Origin: Pedobacter panaciterrae
Lineage (GTDB): Bacteria; Bacteroidota; Bacteroidia; Sphingobacteriales; Sphingobacteriaceae
Reading direction: 5' to 3'
NCBI RefSeq assembly: GCF_013204795.1
Contig: NZ_JABMKW010000020.1
Coordinates: 1,426,001-1,490,000 of the forward strand
Length of the DNA stretch: 64,000 nt
The translations under genes were made by a program, and so were the position numbers. Positions 23,491-33,038 of this stretch are shown one piece after another; position 1 is the first letter of the stretch; every line of letters begins with the position of its first letter. The notes under the pieces are model-generated. The model was not told where the DNA came from. It was given only the letters and a program-made list of their open reading frames with translations, and searched no databases.

Positions 23491-26400
23491 TTAAAAATTA
23501 TAAGAAATAGAGAGACTGAAAGTACGGCCAGTATAATGGGTAGAAGTTTGTCTGTCACCGACCAGCCTGTTTGTAGCCGGATCCATATATCCCTCTTCAA
23601 ATTTCTCCGAGAAACCAAATTTATATTTGTATTTGTCGCTCCATTCCAGGTCTAACTTGCCCTCATTTCCGGGTTTTAATTCATAGGTCGTTGGATCATT
23701 AATAAAATAACGAAAAGGTGCGTCAAGCAGGTTGCTCATGTTTAATTTGGTTTCTAGTTTTCCTTGAAGAAATCTATAGCTGATCTGTGCATCCATTTGT
23801 GTTCGCGGCCTTTCATATTCAACATAAGAGGGCTCTATCCCCGTGATAAAAGTCTTATAACCGGAATGGTTCAAGCTAATGTTTAAACCTAGTTTTTTAC
23901 CAGCGTATTGTACTCCTGCATTATACAATACTGGAACTTGCCCATATAAGGCACGGGGATATTTCATGTATTTATAATACATCGTATCGATTCCAGCAGC
24001 CGTTTTTTCATATTGCACCTCCCGTGCCCTTACTTTTGATTTTTGAAGCGTAAGGTTGCCGCTAACGTATACGCTCTTTAGAAAAGCAAGTCCATCGTAC
24101 ACAAAACCTAAACTTTTACGAAGTTCAAATTCCCATCCGCTTACCTTTGCCCAGTCAGAGTTTGAAATGGTAATGTAACCCCTGCCATTGTTTTCATTGT
24201 CTATCCTATAATATTCTGCAGGCTTATCAAAATATTTATAAAAATAGGCTGCCGACAAGAGTTCTCCTGCGCCGGGAAACAGTTCGATCTTGGCATCGTA
24301 ATTATCGATAAGCGTACTGCTAACCCCATTGCTCCTCACAACCGATCCATAATTGGGGTTATAACGAGAGAACCTTGAATTTTCCATCAATCCTGGACGA
24401 ACAGCTGACTTTGCATAGGAGGCACGTAGGTTCAGATCTTTTAAAGGGGAATAAGTAATGTTCGCCGAAGGCAGAAAATACCAGTCTTTCTTTTCTTCAA
24501 AGAAGATCTTACTATTTTTGTCCCTGAGCAAACTGGCAGAGTTTGTTATGGTATCCAACTTAAAATATTCAGCCCTGCCTCCCCAAACCACCCTAAGGCC
24601 TGGTAACAATTTGTGATCTAACATTACAAAGCCGCCCTTATTTATGCTTTTAGCTTCAAATTTATTTGAAGTGTAATCTTGCTTGAAATAGAACAAACTG
24701 TTTCCCGCGTTTTCCATGCTCATATAATTGCCCCAGTCCTGAATGGGAATCAGTTCTACTGGAACAGTTGAATTTGTCCCTTTTACGATAGGAAGCACCT
24801 CCCAATCGTAAAACGCATGCTTTTTTAAATAATTCACTCCAGTTTTAAAGACATGTCTGGTTTTGCCAAGCCTAAAATCGTATGCAGCACTAATCACACC
24901 ATCAAAATTATTTTCTTTGTAGATATATTCATCACGGTGCAGTGGGCCTGAACCAGGATCGCTTACGGTGCCTGGCTGATAAATGTAAAGTACCCTATTT
25001 CCAATTTCCCTGGGGCTCTGCGAGGCGGATATCGCATCCTGCTCAAGCGATTTTAAAGATGTCCTCGCTAAACTCCAGTCAATTGTGAGCGATTTAAAGT
25101 GATGCGTGCCACTTACTTTGTTTTGCAACAAATCTGTAAATTTAGGTCGGTCATCTTCTAAAATACCGCCATATTTCGTGTCCGTATCATTTTTCGGAGT
25201 TTCAAAACTCCAGCCGGTATAGCGGCTAAACCTATTGTCAAATATCCTTGTATATAAATTGTAGGTATTGATCTGGTGATTTTCTGTTTTCAAGCCCCCG
25301 TTTAGCAGTAATCCCAAGGTTGTATTAAAACCATATATATTCCCGGTATTTACATCAGTAGGGTCATCTTGGCGAGCAGGTTCATGGGCCCAGTCTCCGC
25401 GGCGCATGGTAGAAACATAATCATTGGTTTGCGTGTTCCGGTAACTTACCGAACCCACAAAACCGAGTTTGCGTACTTTAGCTTCACTAAGCGAATATGC
25501 CCTACCCAAACTCAGCTGGTAATTTTGGGAGGGCATAGACTGAAAACTGCGTGTACCTAAACGCCCTGTCCCTCCTATACGCTTGTTCTGCTCACCAACC
25601 TGTGGAGCTTTGATTTCGTTCTGACTCTCATCCTTTGTTGGATCAAATTTACCCACAAGGTTCAGCAGCTCAGCCGGAAAATGATCTCTGTTTCCATCAT
25701 CAAAACCCAGGTAATCATATTTGCCACGACCATAACCCAGAAAATCTTTTCCAATGGTGCGGGTGTTAAAAGAGGTTCCGGCACTTATAGAAAGAAAATT
25801 GCTTTCCGGTACAGATTTAGTAGTGATCTGAACCAACCCCCCGGCGAATCCATAAGGCATATCTGCAGTGATCGACTTGGACACCACAATGTTTTCGACC
25901 AGGTTGGTGGGGATCAGGTTGAACTCAAAATCGCGTTCCTGAACATCTGTACTTGGTAAAGTGCTCCCGTTGAGCAGAGATACATTGTAACGCTCTGCAA
26001 TACCACGGATTACTACTTTTTTATTTTCATTGGTGGATACCCCGGTAATGCGTTTCAGCGTTTCACCTACATGTTTATCCGGTGTTGCAGCAATTTGCTC
26101 TGCAGAAATCCCATCTGAAAGATTGGACAGATTTTTCTGCTGCGCATATAGCCCCGCTACCGATGCTTTTTTATAGCTTGAAGTTATCATTACCTCTGTT
26201 AAGCCTTTCGAATCAGGTTTCATGGATATATCCAGTGCGGTGTTGCTCCCTGCTTTAACCACTACATCTGTAATACGCTGCTTTTGATAGGAAATGTAGC
26301 TGATTTCCAGGGTATACGTTCCCGGCTTAAGACTAATGCTATACTTCCCATCTACTGAAGTTTGTACCGTCTGATCGGTTTCTACAATTTTAATCGTTGT

Positions 26401-26832
26401 GCTGGGCATCGCTTCACCCCTGTCGTCAGTGATTTTACCAGTAATACGCCCAGGCTGTTGCGGAACAGGTTTAGCATCAATAACAATGTAATTTTTAAAA
26501 AGTCGATACGTAAGATTGGTTTTCTCCAGGATGCTTCGTAAAACAGCTCCTGCCGTAATTTCATTACGGTTTAACGTGATCTTTTTACTTTCTTTCCGGA
26601 GCATATCATCAGCATAGGAAATCCTTATGCCACTTTTTTTAGAAAGCGCAATGAGGCCTTCTTCTATAGAAGCATTGTTAAGTTTAATCTCGATCTTTAG
26701 CTTGTCGAGATTTTGACCCCATACATCACTGGCAAGCAGGACTCCTACAAAGGTGAGCTGGAAGACGGCAATAATCAGGGATAATTTCATTATAAATCGA
26801 ATTGTTGGACGTAGTTTTACTACATTATGCAT
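23491..26832 (-). CDS. TonB-dependent receptor with STN signalling domain (FecA-like)
   Basis: 1113 residues. Signal peptide, then STN domain (about residues 45-115; IEIKLNNASIEEGLIALSKK), which contacts a FecR anti-sigma factor, a carboxypeptidase-regulatory domain (about 130-205; GRITGKITDDRGEAMPS), a plug (DGISAEQIAATPDKHVGETL, VVIRGIAERYNV) and a 22-strand-type barrel ending in the aromatic FSLSISYNF. The N-terminal STN and the upstream FecR/FecI genes mark a cell-surface signalling receptor. The ligand cannot be read; no SusD, siderophore or haem gene is nearby. An internal start at about residue 15 is possible. Confidence 0.92.
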   Translation of the reverse strand: MHNVVKLRPTIRFIMKLSLIIAVFQLTFVGVLLASDVWGQNLDKLKIEIKLNNASIEEGLIALSKKSGIRISYADDMLRKESKKITLNRNEITAGAVLRSILEKTNLTYRLFKNYIVIDAKPVPQQPGRITGKITDDRGEAMPSTTIKIVETDQTVQTSVDGKYSISLKPGTYTLEISYISYQKQRITDVVVKAGSNTALDISMKPDSKGLTEVMITSSYKKASVAGLYAQQKNLSNLSDGISAEQIAATPDKHVGETLKRITGVSTNENKKVVIRGIAERYNVSLLNGSTLPSTDVQERDFEFNLIPTNLVENIVVSKSITADMPYGFAGGLVQITTKSVPESNFLSISAGTSFNTRTIGKDFLGYGRGKYDYLGFDDGNRDHFPAELLNLVGKFDPTKDESQNEIKAPQVGEQNKRIGGTGRLGTRSFQSMPSQNYQLSLGRAYSLSEAKVRKLGFVGSVSYRNTQTNDYVSTMRRGDWAHEPARQDDPTDVNTGNIYGFNTTLGLLLNGGLKTENHQINTYNLYTRIFDNRFSRYTGWSFETPKNDTDTKYGGILEDDRPKFTDLLQNKVSGTHHFKSLTIDWSLARTSLKSLEQDAISASQSPREIGNRVLYIYQPGTVSDPGSGPLHRDEYIYKENNFDGVISAAYDFRLGKTRHVFKTGVNYLKKHAFYDWEVLPIVKGTNSTVPVELIPIQDWGNYMSMENAGNSLFYFKQDYTSNKFEAKSINKGGFVMLDHKLLPGLRVVWGGRAEYFKLDTITNSASLLRDKNSKIFFEEKKDWYFLPSANITYSPLKDLNLRASYAKSAVRPGLMENSRFSRYNPNYGSVVRSNGVSSTLIDNYDAKIELFPGAGELLSAAYFYKYFDKPAEYYRIDNENNGRGYITISNSDWAKVSGWEFELRKSLGFVYDGLAFLKSVYVSGNLTLQKSKVRAREVQYEKTAAGIDTMYYKYMKYPRALYGQVPVLYNAGVQYAGKKLGLNISLNHSGYKTFITGIEPSYVEYERPRTQMDAQISYRFLQGKLETKLNMSNLLDAPFRYFINDPTTYELKPGNEGKLDLEWSDKYKYKFGFSEKFEEGYMDPATNRLVGDRQTSTHYTGRTFSLSISYNF

Positions 26833-26950
26833 ATTTTTGAATGTTAATGTTGTTTGATAAAAGCACTTTAATTTAATCCAGGCCTGGCCTGGAACATTTC
26901 ACCTGCAGTACAGCGTCTTGGTAAACATGTTACTGCGTGTGATCACATTT

Positions 26951-26982
26951 TCCGTTTCCGGTTTACCGGGAACGGATTTTTT
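26951..26982. terminator. stable hairpin between FecR and the TonB receptor gene
   Basis: TCCGTTTCCGG / CCGGGAACGGA (one mismatch), loop TTTA, with six T on the plus-strand side. On the minus strand, used by these genes, the U-run is missing, so it is more likely a 3'-end stabiliser or attenuator downstream of FecR than a simple terminator. A CCAGGCCTGG palindrome lies at 26878-26887. Confidence 0.45.
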
Positions 26983-27022
26983 GTTTAGTAAAGATTAACC
27001 CTTCATTTTTCTCCTTTCCATT

Positions 27023-28036
27023 TTATTCGTTGCCGGATATAATAATTTCCTGTCTTCCGTTAAAGCGGTATTTCAGGTCAGCTGTATTGCAGATGATATC
27101 CAGCGCATCCGAAAGTGAGGCTTTCCCGTCAACACTCAAGGAGAGGCGCTTACGAACCGACGCAGACCCTGCAAATCTGATTTCAATATTGTACCAGTTT
27201 TCCAGTTCATCCGCAATTTGTGCCAGAGAACGATTTTTAAAGGTAATTTCCCCTGATGACCATCCTTGAATTGCCGAGACGTCAACAGGTATTATTGATG
27301 CCTTTCCTAGCTGATGATCCCATGATATTCCTTCTCCTGGGACAAGCACCGCAAGTTCTGCCACTTTTGTATTTTCCTTCCTGGATACCCTTACTTTACC
27401 GGTTGCCACTTCAACAAACAACGGATCATCTTTAAAGGCCGTGATTTTAAAGGAGGTGCCCAGCACAGTGGTCTGTATCTCGCCAGTATGGATCACGAAG
27501 GGCCGCTTGGGATTTTTTGAGATTTCAAAAAAAGCTTCCCCTGTAAGTGTTAAGTTTCGTTCGTTCGCGGCAAATTGCTGAGGATACCTGATACTACTTC
27601 CCGCGCCCAGGTAAACCACAGAGCTGTCCGGTAGCGTCACCTTGGAGCGGATACCCCTTGGATTGGTTTTCTCTATCATCACCTTAGCTGTTGTAAAGGC
27701 CGGTTTGGTCTTTACCAAATGTTCGCCCAGCAAATATCCTCCAATACCCAGAACAAGGAGGCAAGCGGCAGCATAACCTATCCATTTTGTGTACCACAAT
27801 TTCATCGGCATTTTTTTGAAATACTTATCTCGAAACTCCTGGTTCCACTCTTCCAAAGTCGTCTCATCAGCCTGCGGCGCAGGCTCAATTGTAGAAAAGT
27901 CGGCTTCCAGTATTGCTTTTAGTGCATGCTGCCATCCGGGATCCTGAAGAAAATGCTTTACATGAAGTAGTTCATCAGCAGTACACTTGCCATTGATATA
28001 TCGGACTAAAAGTTCTCTGTCTATTTCTGTTTTCAT
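27023..28036 (-). CDS. FecR-type anti-sigma factor
   Basis: 337 residues. A cytoplasmic N-terminal domain (RELLVRYINGKCTADELLHV) binds the sigma factor; one membrane helix at about residues 86-106 (WIGYAAACLLVLGIGGYLL); a periplasmic FecR domain (KVTLPDSSVVYLGAGSSIRY, FVIHTGEIQTTVLGTSF) and a C-terminal STN-like DUF4974 (LAQIADELENWYNIEIRFAG). Lies between the ECF sigma gene (122 bases upstream) and the receptor it would read. It should release the sigma factor when the TonB receptor's STN domain signals. Confidence 0.93.
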   Translation of the reverse strand: MKTEIDRELLVRYINGKCTADELLHVKHFLQDPGWQHALKAILEADFSTIEPAPQADETTLEEWNQEFRDKYFKKMPMKLWYTKWIGYAAACLLVLGIGGYLLGEHLVKTKPAFTTAKVMIEKTNPRGIRSKVTLPDSSVVYLGAGSSIRYPQQFAANERNLTLTGEAFFEISKNPKRPFVIHTGEIQTTVLGTSFKITAFKDDPLFVEVATGKVRVSRKENTKVAELAVLVPGEGISWDHQLGKASIIPVDVSAIQGWSSGEITFKNRSLAQIADELENWYNIEIRFAGSASVRKRLSLSVDGKASLSDALDIICNTADLKYRFNGRQEIIISGNE

Positions 28037-28158
28037 GCCTTCGGTATTAGAGCAAGTGCGCTATCTATACATACCGTAAGAAACAGAACTTATACCCAAT
28101 GCAAAATGCGGGTATTCGTCAAAAACAACATAAATCACTGATAATGAGAAGGAAATAT

Positions 28159-28749
28159 TTAACAAAAAATAAAGATTGCGATGGCAGGCAAAAACAAAAG
28201 AGTGATATCCCCCTTTTTCCGCACTAAACTTCTAACCGTATGCACTGCATCTGTAAGGTGTCGGTTTACCGTTTTAGGAGAAATGTCAAGTTCATCCGCT
28301 ATTTCCTTGTAACTCATTCCCTGTTGCTGGCGCATTTCCAGTACCAGCCTTCTTTGGGGACTGAGACAGTTCAGGCTTTCCTGATACAATGAACTAAGTT
28401 GGCTGTAATTGATTGGATCATCAGCCCTTTCTCTGGACTCCGGCTCGGCAAGCATCTGATCAACTGGTAAGAAGAGAATACTTTTCCTACGGAATTGATC
28501 CACCATAGCTCCTTTAAGCAGGTGAAAAAGAAATGGCTCCAAACTCTGGCTTATGAGTTCTTCTTTCTTTTGCCATGCTTTGAACATGACGTCCATTGTT
28601 ATTTCCTTTGCCAGCTCACTATCGTGAATATACCGGGAAGCAAATCTGAGTAATTTATGGAAATGAAGTTTAAATAATTTGTCGAATGCGCCTTCATCCC
28701 CGTTTTTCCAAAGATTGATTAGTTCATGTTCGTTCAGACTTGGGGACAT
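28159..28749 (-). CDS. ECF RNA polymerase sigma factor (FecI-like)
   Basis: 196 residues. Region 2 spans about 20-95 (EGAFDKLFKLHFHKLLRFAS, KEITMDVMFKAWQKK); region 4 about 125-185 (LSPQRRLVLEMRQQQGMSYK, then EIADELDISPKTVNRHLTDA). Belongs to the Bacteroidota sigma-70 group paired with FecR and TonB receptors. The last residues are hydrophobic (LLFLPAIAIFIFC), which is common in this group. It probably activates the receptor operon. Own promoter: a TACTTTTG -7 box at 28772-28779. Confidence 0.92.
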   Translation of the reverse strand: MSPSLNEHELINLWKNGDEGAFDKLFKLHFHKLLRFASRYIHDSELAKEITMDVMFKAWQKKEELISQSLEPFLFHLLKGAMVDQFRRKSILFLPVDQMLAEPESRERADDPINYSQLSSLYQESLNCLSPQRRLVLEMRQQQGMSYKEIADELDISPKTVNRHLTDAVHTVRSLVRKKGDITLLFLPAIAIFIFC

Positions 28750-28771
28750 TTGACCAATATTTATTTGCTCT

Positions 28772-28779
28772 CAAAAGTA
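28772..28779 (-). promoter_or_regulatory. -7 promoter element of the ECF sigma gene
   Basis: TACTTTTG on the minus strand, an exact TAnnTTTG box 22 bases upstream of the sigma gene's ATG. No TTG at the standard spacing, so activation by another factor is possible. Confidence 0.5.
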
Positions 28780-28976
28780 CATTAGAGAGATACAATAGCG
28801 CATTAAATGTATGTTAACTATTTGTTATATCTAATCTTACCAGCATGTACCTCGACTACTTGGAGAAGAATTACAAATGAGTTTTAATTTTGAAGAGTGA
28901 TTTGGTTTTTGCTAACAAATGGCATAAAATTGGCTCTAGGCTCAGCATCATTTGTAAGCCATTTAATATAGACTGA

Positions 28977-31520
28977 ATGTCACACCGCGCCTATTTATAC
29001 AATATCAATACCCCATCAGTTGCCGAAAATACCGATAAGATGATGATGGAATGGGGTTACGAAATGCCACTTATGCTTCATCCATTATTAGTAGAGGGAG
29101 GTTTCATTTCAGGTAATAATTATAACAATCATGTGGAATCTAATGATTCCGGATTATATTTTGATTCCGAACCTGGAATTGAAAATCTGAAGCGGTTTTA
29201 TAAATTTCTAGAAGACCAACCTGGTCTGATCACAGATATAGAAAAGTTTAATGAAGCCCGCGACAAGCTGTTCAATTACCTGGATAAGCTTACAGGGCGC
29301 TATTTTCACCTGGACATCTGGGACATATTGAATATGGAGGATACGCCTCATGCGGAACAGGCCCAGCTTTGGCTGGCTAACATTGCCCATAACAATCAGA
29401 TAATTACCAGAGCGATGGACGCTGGGGATATCAGCCTGCTGAATTATAAAGATCTTAATGATGTCAGTCCTGGTTTTAACGCTTTCCCTGAACTGTTAAA
29501 TTATGAAGGCTACGATTACGGCTGGTCCTGTATCTGGGTGGCTGATGAAGAGAACCTTCCCTATGAAATATTTGAAGAAAATAACCTTTGGGGACTAAAG
29601 GATAGCGATGGCCGGGTTTTACTAAACGCTCAATTTGATGAATTTTACAGCTTTGGATCGCAGGGCTTGGCAGTAGTGTCAAAAAATGGCAAATACGGAT
29701 ATGTAAATACCGCCGGAAGAATTGCAATTCCGCTAATCTGGGATGATGCCTTTGATTTCGAATATTCAGGTGTTGCAGTAGCTACACTCCAAAAAAAATC
29801 AGGATTGATTAACACAAAAGGCAATCAGATCACTCAGTTTGTTTATGATGAAATAGAAACGATTGGAAATGGGAATTGTTTTAGTGCAAAAAAAGAAACT
29901 TTCTGGGGTGTCATTGATGCTTCAGGACGTATTGTAATTGATTTTGAACACACAGAGGTAATTGATTCCGGATATGGTTTTTATTACACCAAGATTAGTG
30001 GACAGAAAAACCAAAAGATTTACAATGAGTTTTTTAAATACCTTGGCGAATTTCCAATCGATTCTATAGAAAACCTGGATAAGGGACTGTTATTGATTAA
30101 GCCTCATAAAGGTCTTAATTCTAGTTTATTGTACAAAAAAGACGGAAACCTGCTGGATAGCGGATTTGAAAAAATAAACAGACAAACAAATTTCAACGAC
30201 TTGCTGGTAATCCGAAAAGATAAGAAACACGGCCTCATCAGCAGGAAAAATGAAAGCTATGTGCTGCCCTGCCTGTATGATGCAATTTTGGATATCCGTG
30301 CCAGAGTTAATGATGGGATAAGTGACATCGCACTAATCCATCAGGCAGAGAAAAAAGGCATTTATGACGGCAATCCGAAGCAACCATCCTGGTTAATCCC
30401 ACTTGATGACTATCAACAAATTCTTTGGCTTCATGAAACCGTTTTCACGTTGCAAAAAAAACAGATGTGGAGCATCGCTAATACGGCAACCAGTGAGTTT
30501 AGCGATTTTGAATTTGACCTGGTTGTTCAGAAACCTAATGAAGATGGTTTTGCTTACGCATTTAAAGCAGACAACGTTTATTCCGTTAGCGAGACTGGCA
30601 TCACTCCTACCCCCAAATCAGTTGCGCTGGAACATGCCGGCGAGGATTACGCTTACTATTTTGAGTTTGAAAGCAGGAAAAGACTTTTAGCCTACGCAAA
30701 AGGGCTGAGCCGAAATGATGAACAGACAACCGATGAACTGACCTCTGTTCATGATCTGTGCGTAAAGGCCATAGCGGCTTACAACGCCAGGGATTATGCA
30801 AAATCAATATACTACGACACCATTGCATCCGAAAAAGGATATGCACTTTCCATGAATAATCTTGCGCACCTTTACTATAATATTGAAGGATTCCTTGACG
30901 ACGATAAAGCTTTCTATTGGTACCATAAAAGTGCCCTGTCTGGCAATGAAAATGCGATGAATGGACTGGGAATGTGCTATAAGCATGGAGTGGGTACCCC
31001 TGTAGATATAGAGAAGGCGCTGTTCTGGCTAAATAAAGCCGCTGAAATGTCACTGGCAATAGCAAATAACAATCTTGGTGATTTGTATTCCGAAGATTTG
31101 CTGCTTCCCTCCGATAACGATAAGGCCCTTCAATACTACCAGGCTGCTGCAGATCTGGGTGAACCCATGAATAACTGGTTAGGTTATCTTTATGATTTAA
31201 AAGGCGATTATGAAAAGGCGCTGCATTATTATCAGCTTGGCGCTGATGAGGGGATTGATGTTTCTGCCTACAATCTGGGTATTTTTTATTTAAATGGGTT
31301 AGGAACCGACAAAAACGTGATCATGGCAATCGATAGCTTTAAAAGCGCATTAGACCGTGGGTATCCGCAGGCACATATCGATCTTGCCTTAATTTATCAG
31401 AATGAAACAGGCTTTAAGGATAAAAACAAAGTACAGCAGCATATCGATGCGGCCAAAGCAGCAGGTTTGGAAATACCAGAAGACCTTGTGGCCAAAAAGA
31501 AAGGCTGGTTTGGTTTTTAG
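28977..31520 (+). CDS. WG-repeat plus Sel1-repeat protein
   Basis: 847 residues, no signal peptide, so cytoplasmic. Residues 1-180 are a distinct N-terminal region (MSHRAYLYNINTPS...MMEWGYEMPLMLHPLL) of unknown function. About 185-480 hold WG repeats of the form 'GLKDSDGRVLLNAQFDEFYSF', 'GKYGYVNTAGRIAIPLIWDD' and 'WGVIDASGRIVIDFEHTE'. From about 600 to 835 there are Sel1-type repeats ('ALSGNENAMNGLGMCYKHGV', 'KALFWLNKAAEM', 'GADEGIDVSAYNLGIFYLNG'). Both are protein-protein interaction scaffolds. No partner gene is adjacent; it stands between divergent neighbours. Confidence 0.8.
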   Translation: MSHRAYLYNINTPSVAENTDKMMMEWGYEMPLMLHPLLVEGGFISGNNYNNHVESNDSGLYFDSEPGIENLKRFYKFLEDQPGLITDIEKFNEARDKLFNYLDKLTGRYFHLDIWDILNMEDTPHAEQAQLWLANIAHNNQIITRAMDAGDISLLNYKDLNDVSPGFNAFPELLNYEGYDYGWSCIWVADEENLPYEIFEENNLWGLKDSDGRVLLNAQFDEFYSFGSQGLAVVSKNGKYGYVNTAGRIAIPLIWDDAFDFEYSGVAVATLQKKSGLINTKGNQITQFVYDEIETIGNGNCFSAKKETFWGVIDASGRIVIDFEHTEVIDSGYGFYYTKISGQKNQKIYNEFFKYLGEFPIDSIENLDKGLLLIKPHKGLNSSLLYKKDGNLLDSGFEKINRQTNFNDLLVIRKDKKHGLISRKNESYVLPCLYDAILDIRARVNDGISDIALIHQAEKKGIYDGNPKQPSWLIPLDDYQQILWLHETVFTLQKKQMWSIANTATSEFSDFEFDLVVQKPNEDGFAYAFKADNVYSVSETGITPTPKSVALEHAGEDYAYYFEFESRKRLLAYAKGLSRNDEQTTDELTSVHDLCVKAIAAYNARDYAKSIYYDTIASEKGYALSMNNLAHLYYNIEGFLDDDKAFYWYHKSALSGNENAMNGLGMCYKHGVGTPVDIEKALFWLNKAAEMSLAIANNNLGDLYSEDLLLPSDNDKALQYYQAAADLGEPMNNWLGYLYDLKGDYEKALHYYQLGADEGIDVSAYNLGIFYLNGLGTDKNVIMAIDSFKSALDRGYPQAHIDLALIYQNETGFKDKNKVQQHIDAAKAAGLEIPEDLVAKKKGWFGF

Positions 31521-31542
31521 GACCATAGATTTTTCCTGTTTC

Positions 31543-32064
31543 TCAGTAAGAATCAATGATTTTAAGGGCCTTTTTGCTAAATTTCAGATAAGTAACAACA
31601 ACTTTAGATCCTGCTTTGTAACGATTGTAATCCTCTTGCTTAACCTCAATCCTTATTTTTTCATTTTTAAATGGTCCGGCAAAGGTTAGGTATTCTGCAT
31701 GTTCTGTTTTATCACGGTTAATCACTACACTCGTTAATTTATTTTTTCCGTTTAGTTTATCCTTCTTCCAATTGTACTTGTTATACCTATCGGCCAGCAT
31801 GGCAATAAAATAGCAAAAACTAAAAAATAATAATGCTATGCAGGAGAAAGCGATATAATCATAATACTTCAGGTTGTCTAAGGTTTCCTTTTCTACAGAT
31901 AAAACAGCAATTATCCCCAAAAACAATATGCCAACAATGATCGTAATTGTAACAATTCTCATGGTTGCTTTTTGTCCTATCTCCATTTCTTTTATTTCCT
32001 CCTCAGTCAGTGGAATATTTTCTTGCAATCGTATTTGCGAATTTTCAATTTGACGACTCTCCAT
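31543..32064 (-). CDS. hypothetical two-span membrane protein
   Basis: 173 residues. A polar, Glu-rich N-terminus (QENIPLTEEEIKEMEIGQKA), two membrane helices (about 52-75 and 90-112), then a soluble domain of about 60 residues with strands KLTSVVINRDK and KVVVTYLKFSKKALKIIDSY, a DUF3592-like ending similar to that of the gene at 2921. Function unknown. Convergent with the WG/Sel1 gene, and 49 bases downstream of the HlyD-like gene. Confidence 0.6.
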   Translation of the reverse strand: MESRQIENSQIRLQENIPLTEEEIKEMEIGQKATMRIVTITIIVGILFLGIIAVLSVEKETLDNLKYYDYIAFSCIALLFFSFCYFIAMLADRYNKYNWKKDKLNGKNKLTSVVINRDKTEHAEYLTFAGPFKNEKIRIEVKQEDYNRYKAGSKVVVTYLKFSKKALKIIDSY

Positions 32065-32113
32065 TTACTCCTTAAAAATTGTTAAACAATCACTCTCAAC
32101 TTACGACATTATT

Positions 32114-32998
32114 TTATGGAGCTGTAGCCACACTGACAATACAACTCATTCGACTTTTAAACTTATCCTTATCAGCTGGTGGTATTTCGACTTTAATGGT
32201 AACAGGAAATTTTTCAACCATTTTCACATAATTCCCACTCTGGTTGCTAGGTGAACTAAAAGGAGATTCATTTTTTAGTTTGCCGATCTCTGATACTTTT
32301 CCCGAAAGACGAATTTCAGGTAAATCATCCATAATAATTTTCGCAGCTTGCCCCTTAAGCAAATGCTGCATCTGGTTTAATTTGAAATTGGCTGTAATAT
32401 AAAACTCATCAATCCCATTAATTTCCTGAACATCAAGATAGGCATCATCAGTGAGTTCAAAATTTCCATCTTTTGATGGGATGATCCGGCTACTTAACAA
32501 AATTTCAGACCATTGAGTTAAAAAATCGGCTGGAAATTTGTCTGTTTTCATTGAAACAAGAACCGTATGCCTGCAGGTTTTGCCATCTATAATGTAAATA
32601 AGCGTAGAAATGGGAGTTTGCTCAGATTTAATCGTTCGGTTTTCCAGACTGATCAGCCGATATGGAAGAGGGTTATTTTTATTTTCCGCCAGGAGCGTAA
32701 AACGAATGCCTTTGTCTTCTGATAAGTCATGTGATATATTAATACTATCCAGTGGCTTAGTATTTTTTGTGATATCATCATTTAATATCATCAGCATTTT
32801 TTGCCAGCTTTCCTTCTTGTCGTCTTTAACATCCCACTTCTCATGACGACGAGAAAAATCAGTTTGGATAGATAATTTCTTGTCAAGTTCCCATCGCTCG
32901 GCTTTTGGCCAGCGGATCTCTATATCTTCCCGATTAGACTGCGCTTTTGCCAGCCCGAACATTAACACCAGAGCGCTTAAAGCAACTATGTTTTTCAT
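32114..32998 (-). CDS. secreted protein with an isolated HlyD/EmrA-type beta-barrel domain
   Basis: 294 residues. Signal peptide (cleavage after AKAQ). Residues 21-200 are unassigned alpha/beta sequence. Residues about 205-294 match the C-terminal barrel of EmrA-type membrane-fusion proteins: FYITANFKLNQMQHLLKGQA (compare 'VVANFKETQLxxVRvGQ'), DLPEIRLSGKVSEIG, an SPFSSPSNQSGNYVKMVEKF segment (compare 'GNWVKVVQRxPVRI'), and PVTIKVEIP. The usual membrane anchor, lipoyl half-domains and coiled coil are absent, and no efflux pump lies nearby. It may be a free adaptor or a reused fold. Confidence 0.6.
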   Translation of the reverse strand: MKNIVALSALVLMFGLAKAQSNREDIEIRWPKAERWELDKKLSIQTDFSRRHEKWDVKDDKKESWQKMLMILNDDITKNTKPLDSINISHDLSEDKGIRFTLLAENKNNPLPYRLISLENRTIKSEQTPISTLIYIIDGKTCRHTVLVSMKTDKFPADFLTQWSEILLSSRIIPSKDGNFELTDDAYLDVQEINGIDEFYITANFKLNQMQHLLKGQAAKIIMDDLPEIRLSGKVSEIGKLKNESPFSSPSNQSGNYVKMVEKFPVTIKVEIPPADKDKFKSRMSCIVSVATAP

Positions 32999-33038
32999 TT
33001 GTATTTTTCAGTCATGCAGATGCATTAAAGTTAGCACA

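Noticed and set aside
26951..26982. A simple terminator for the FecR transcript
   Set aside because: The T-run is on the plus-strand side, the wrong side for the minus-strand genes around it. It is listed only as a stable hairpin.
30607..31065. A 152-codon minus-strand frame within the WG/Sel1 gene
   Set aside because: It is antisense to the clear Sel1 repeats; the frame is explained by codon bias of the real gene.
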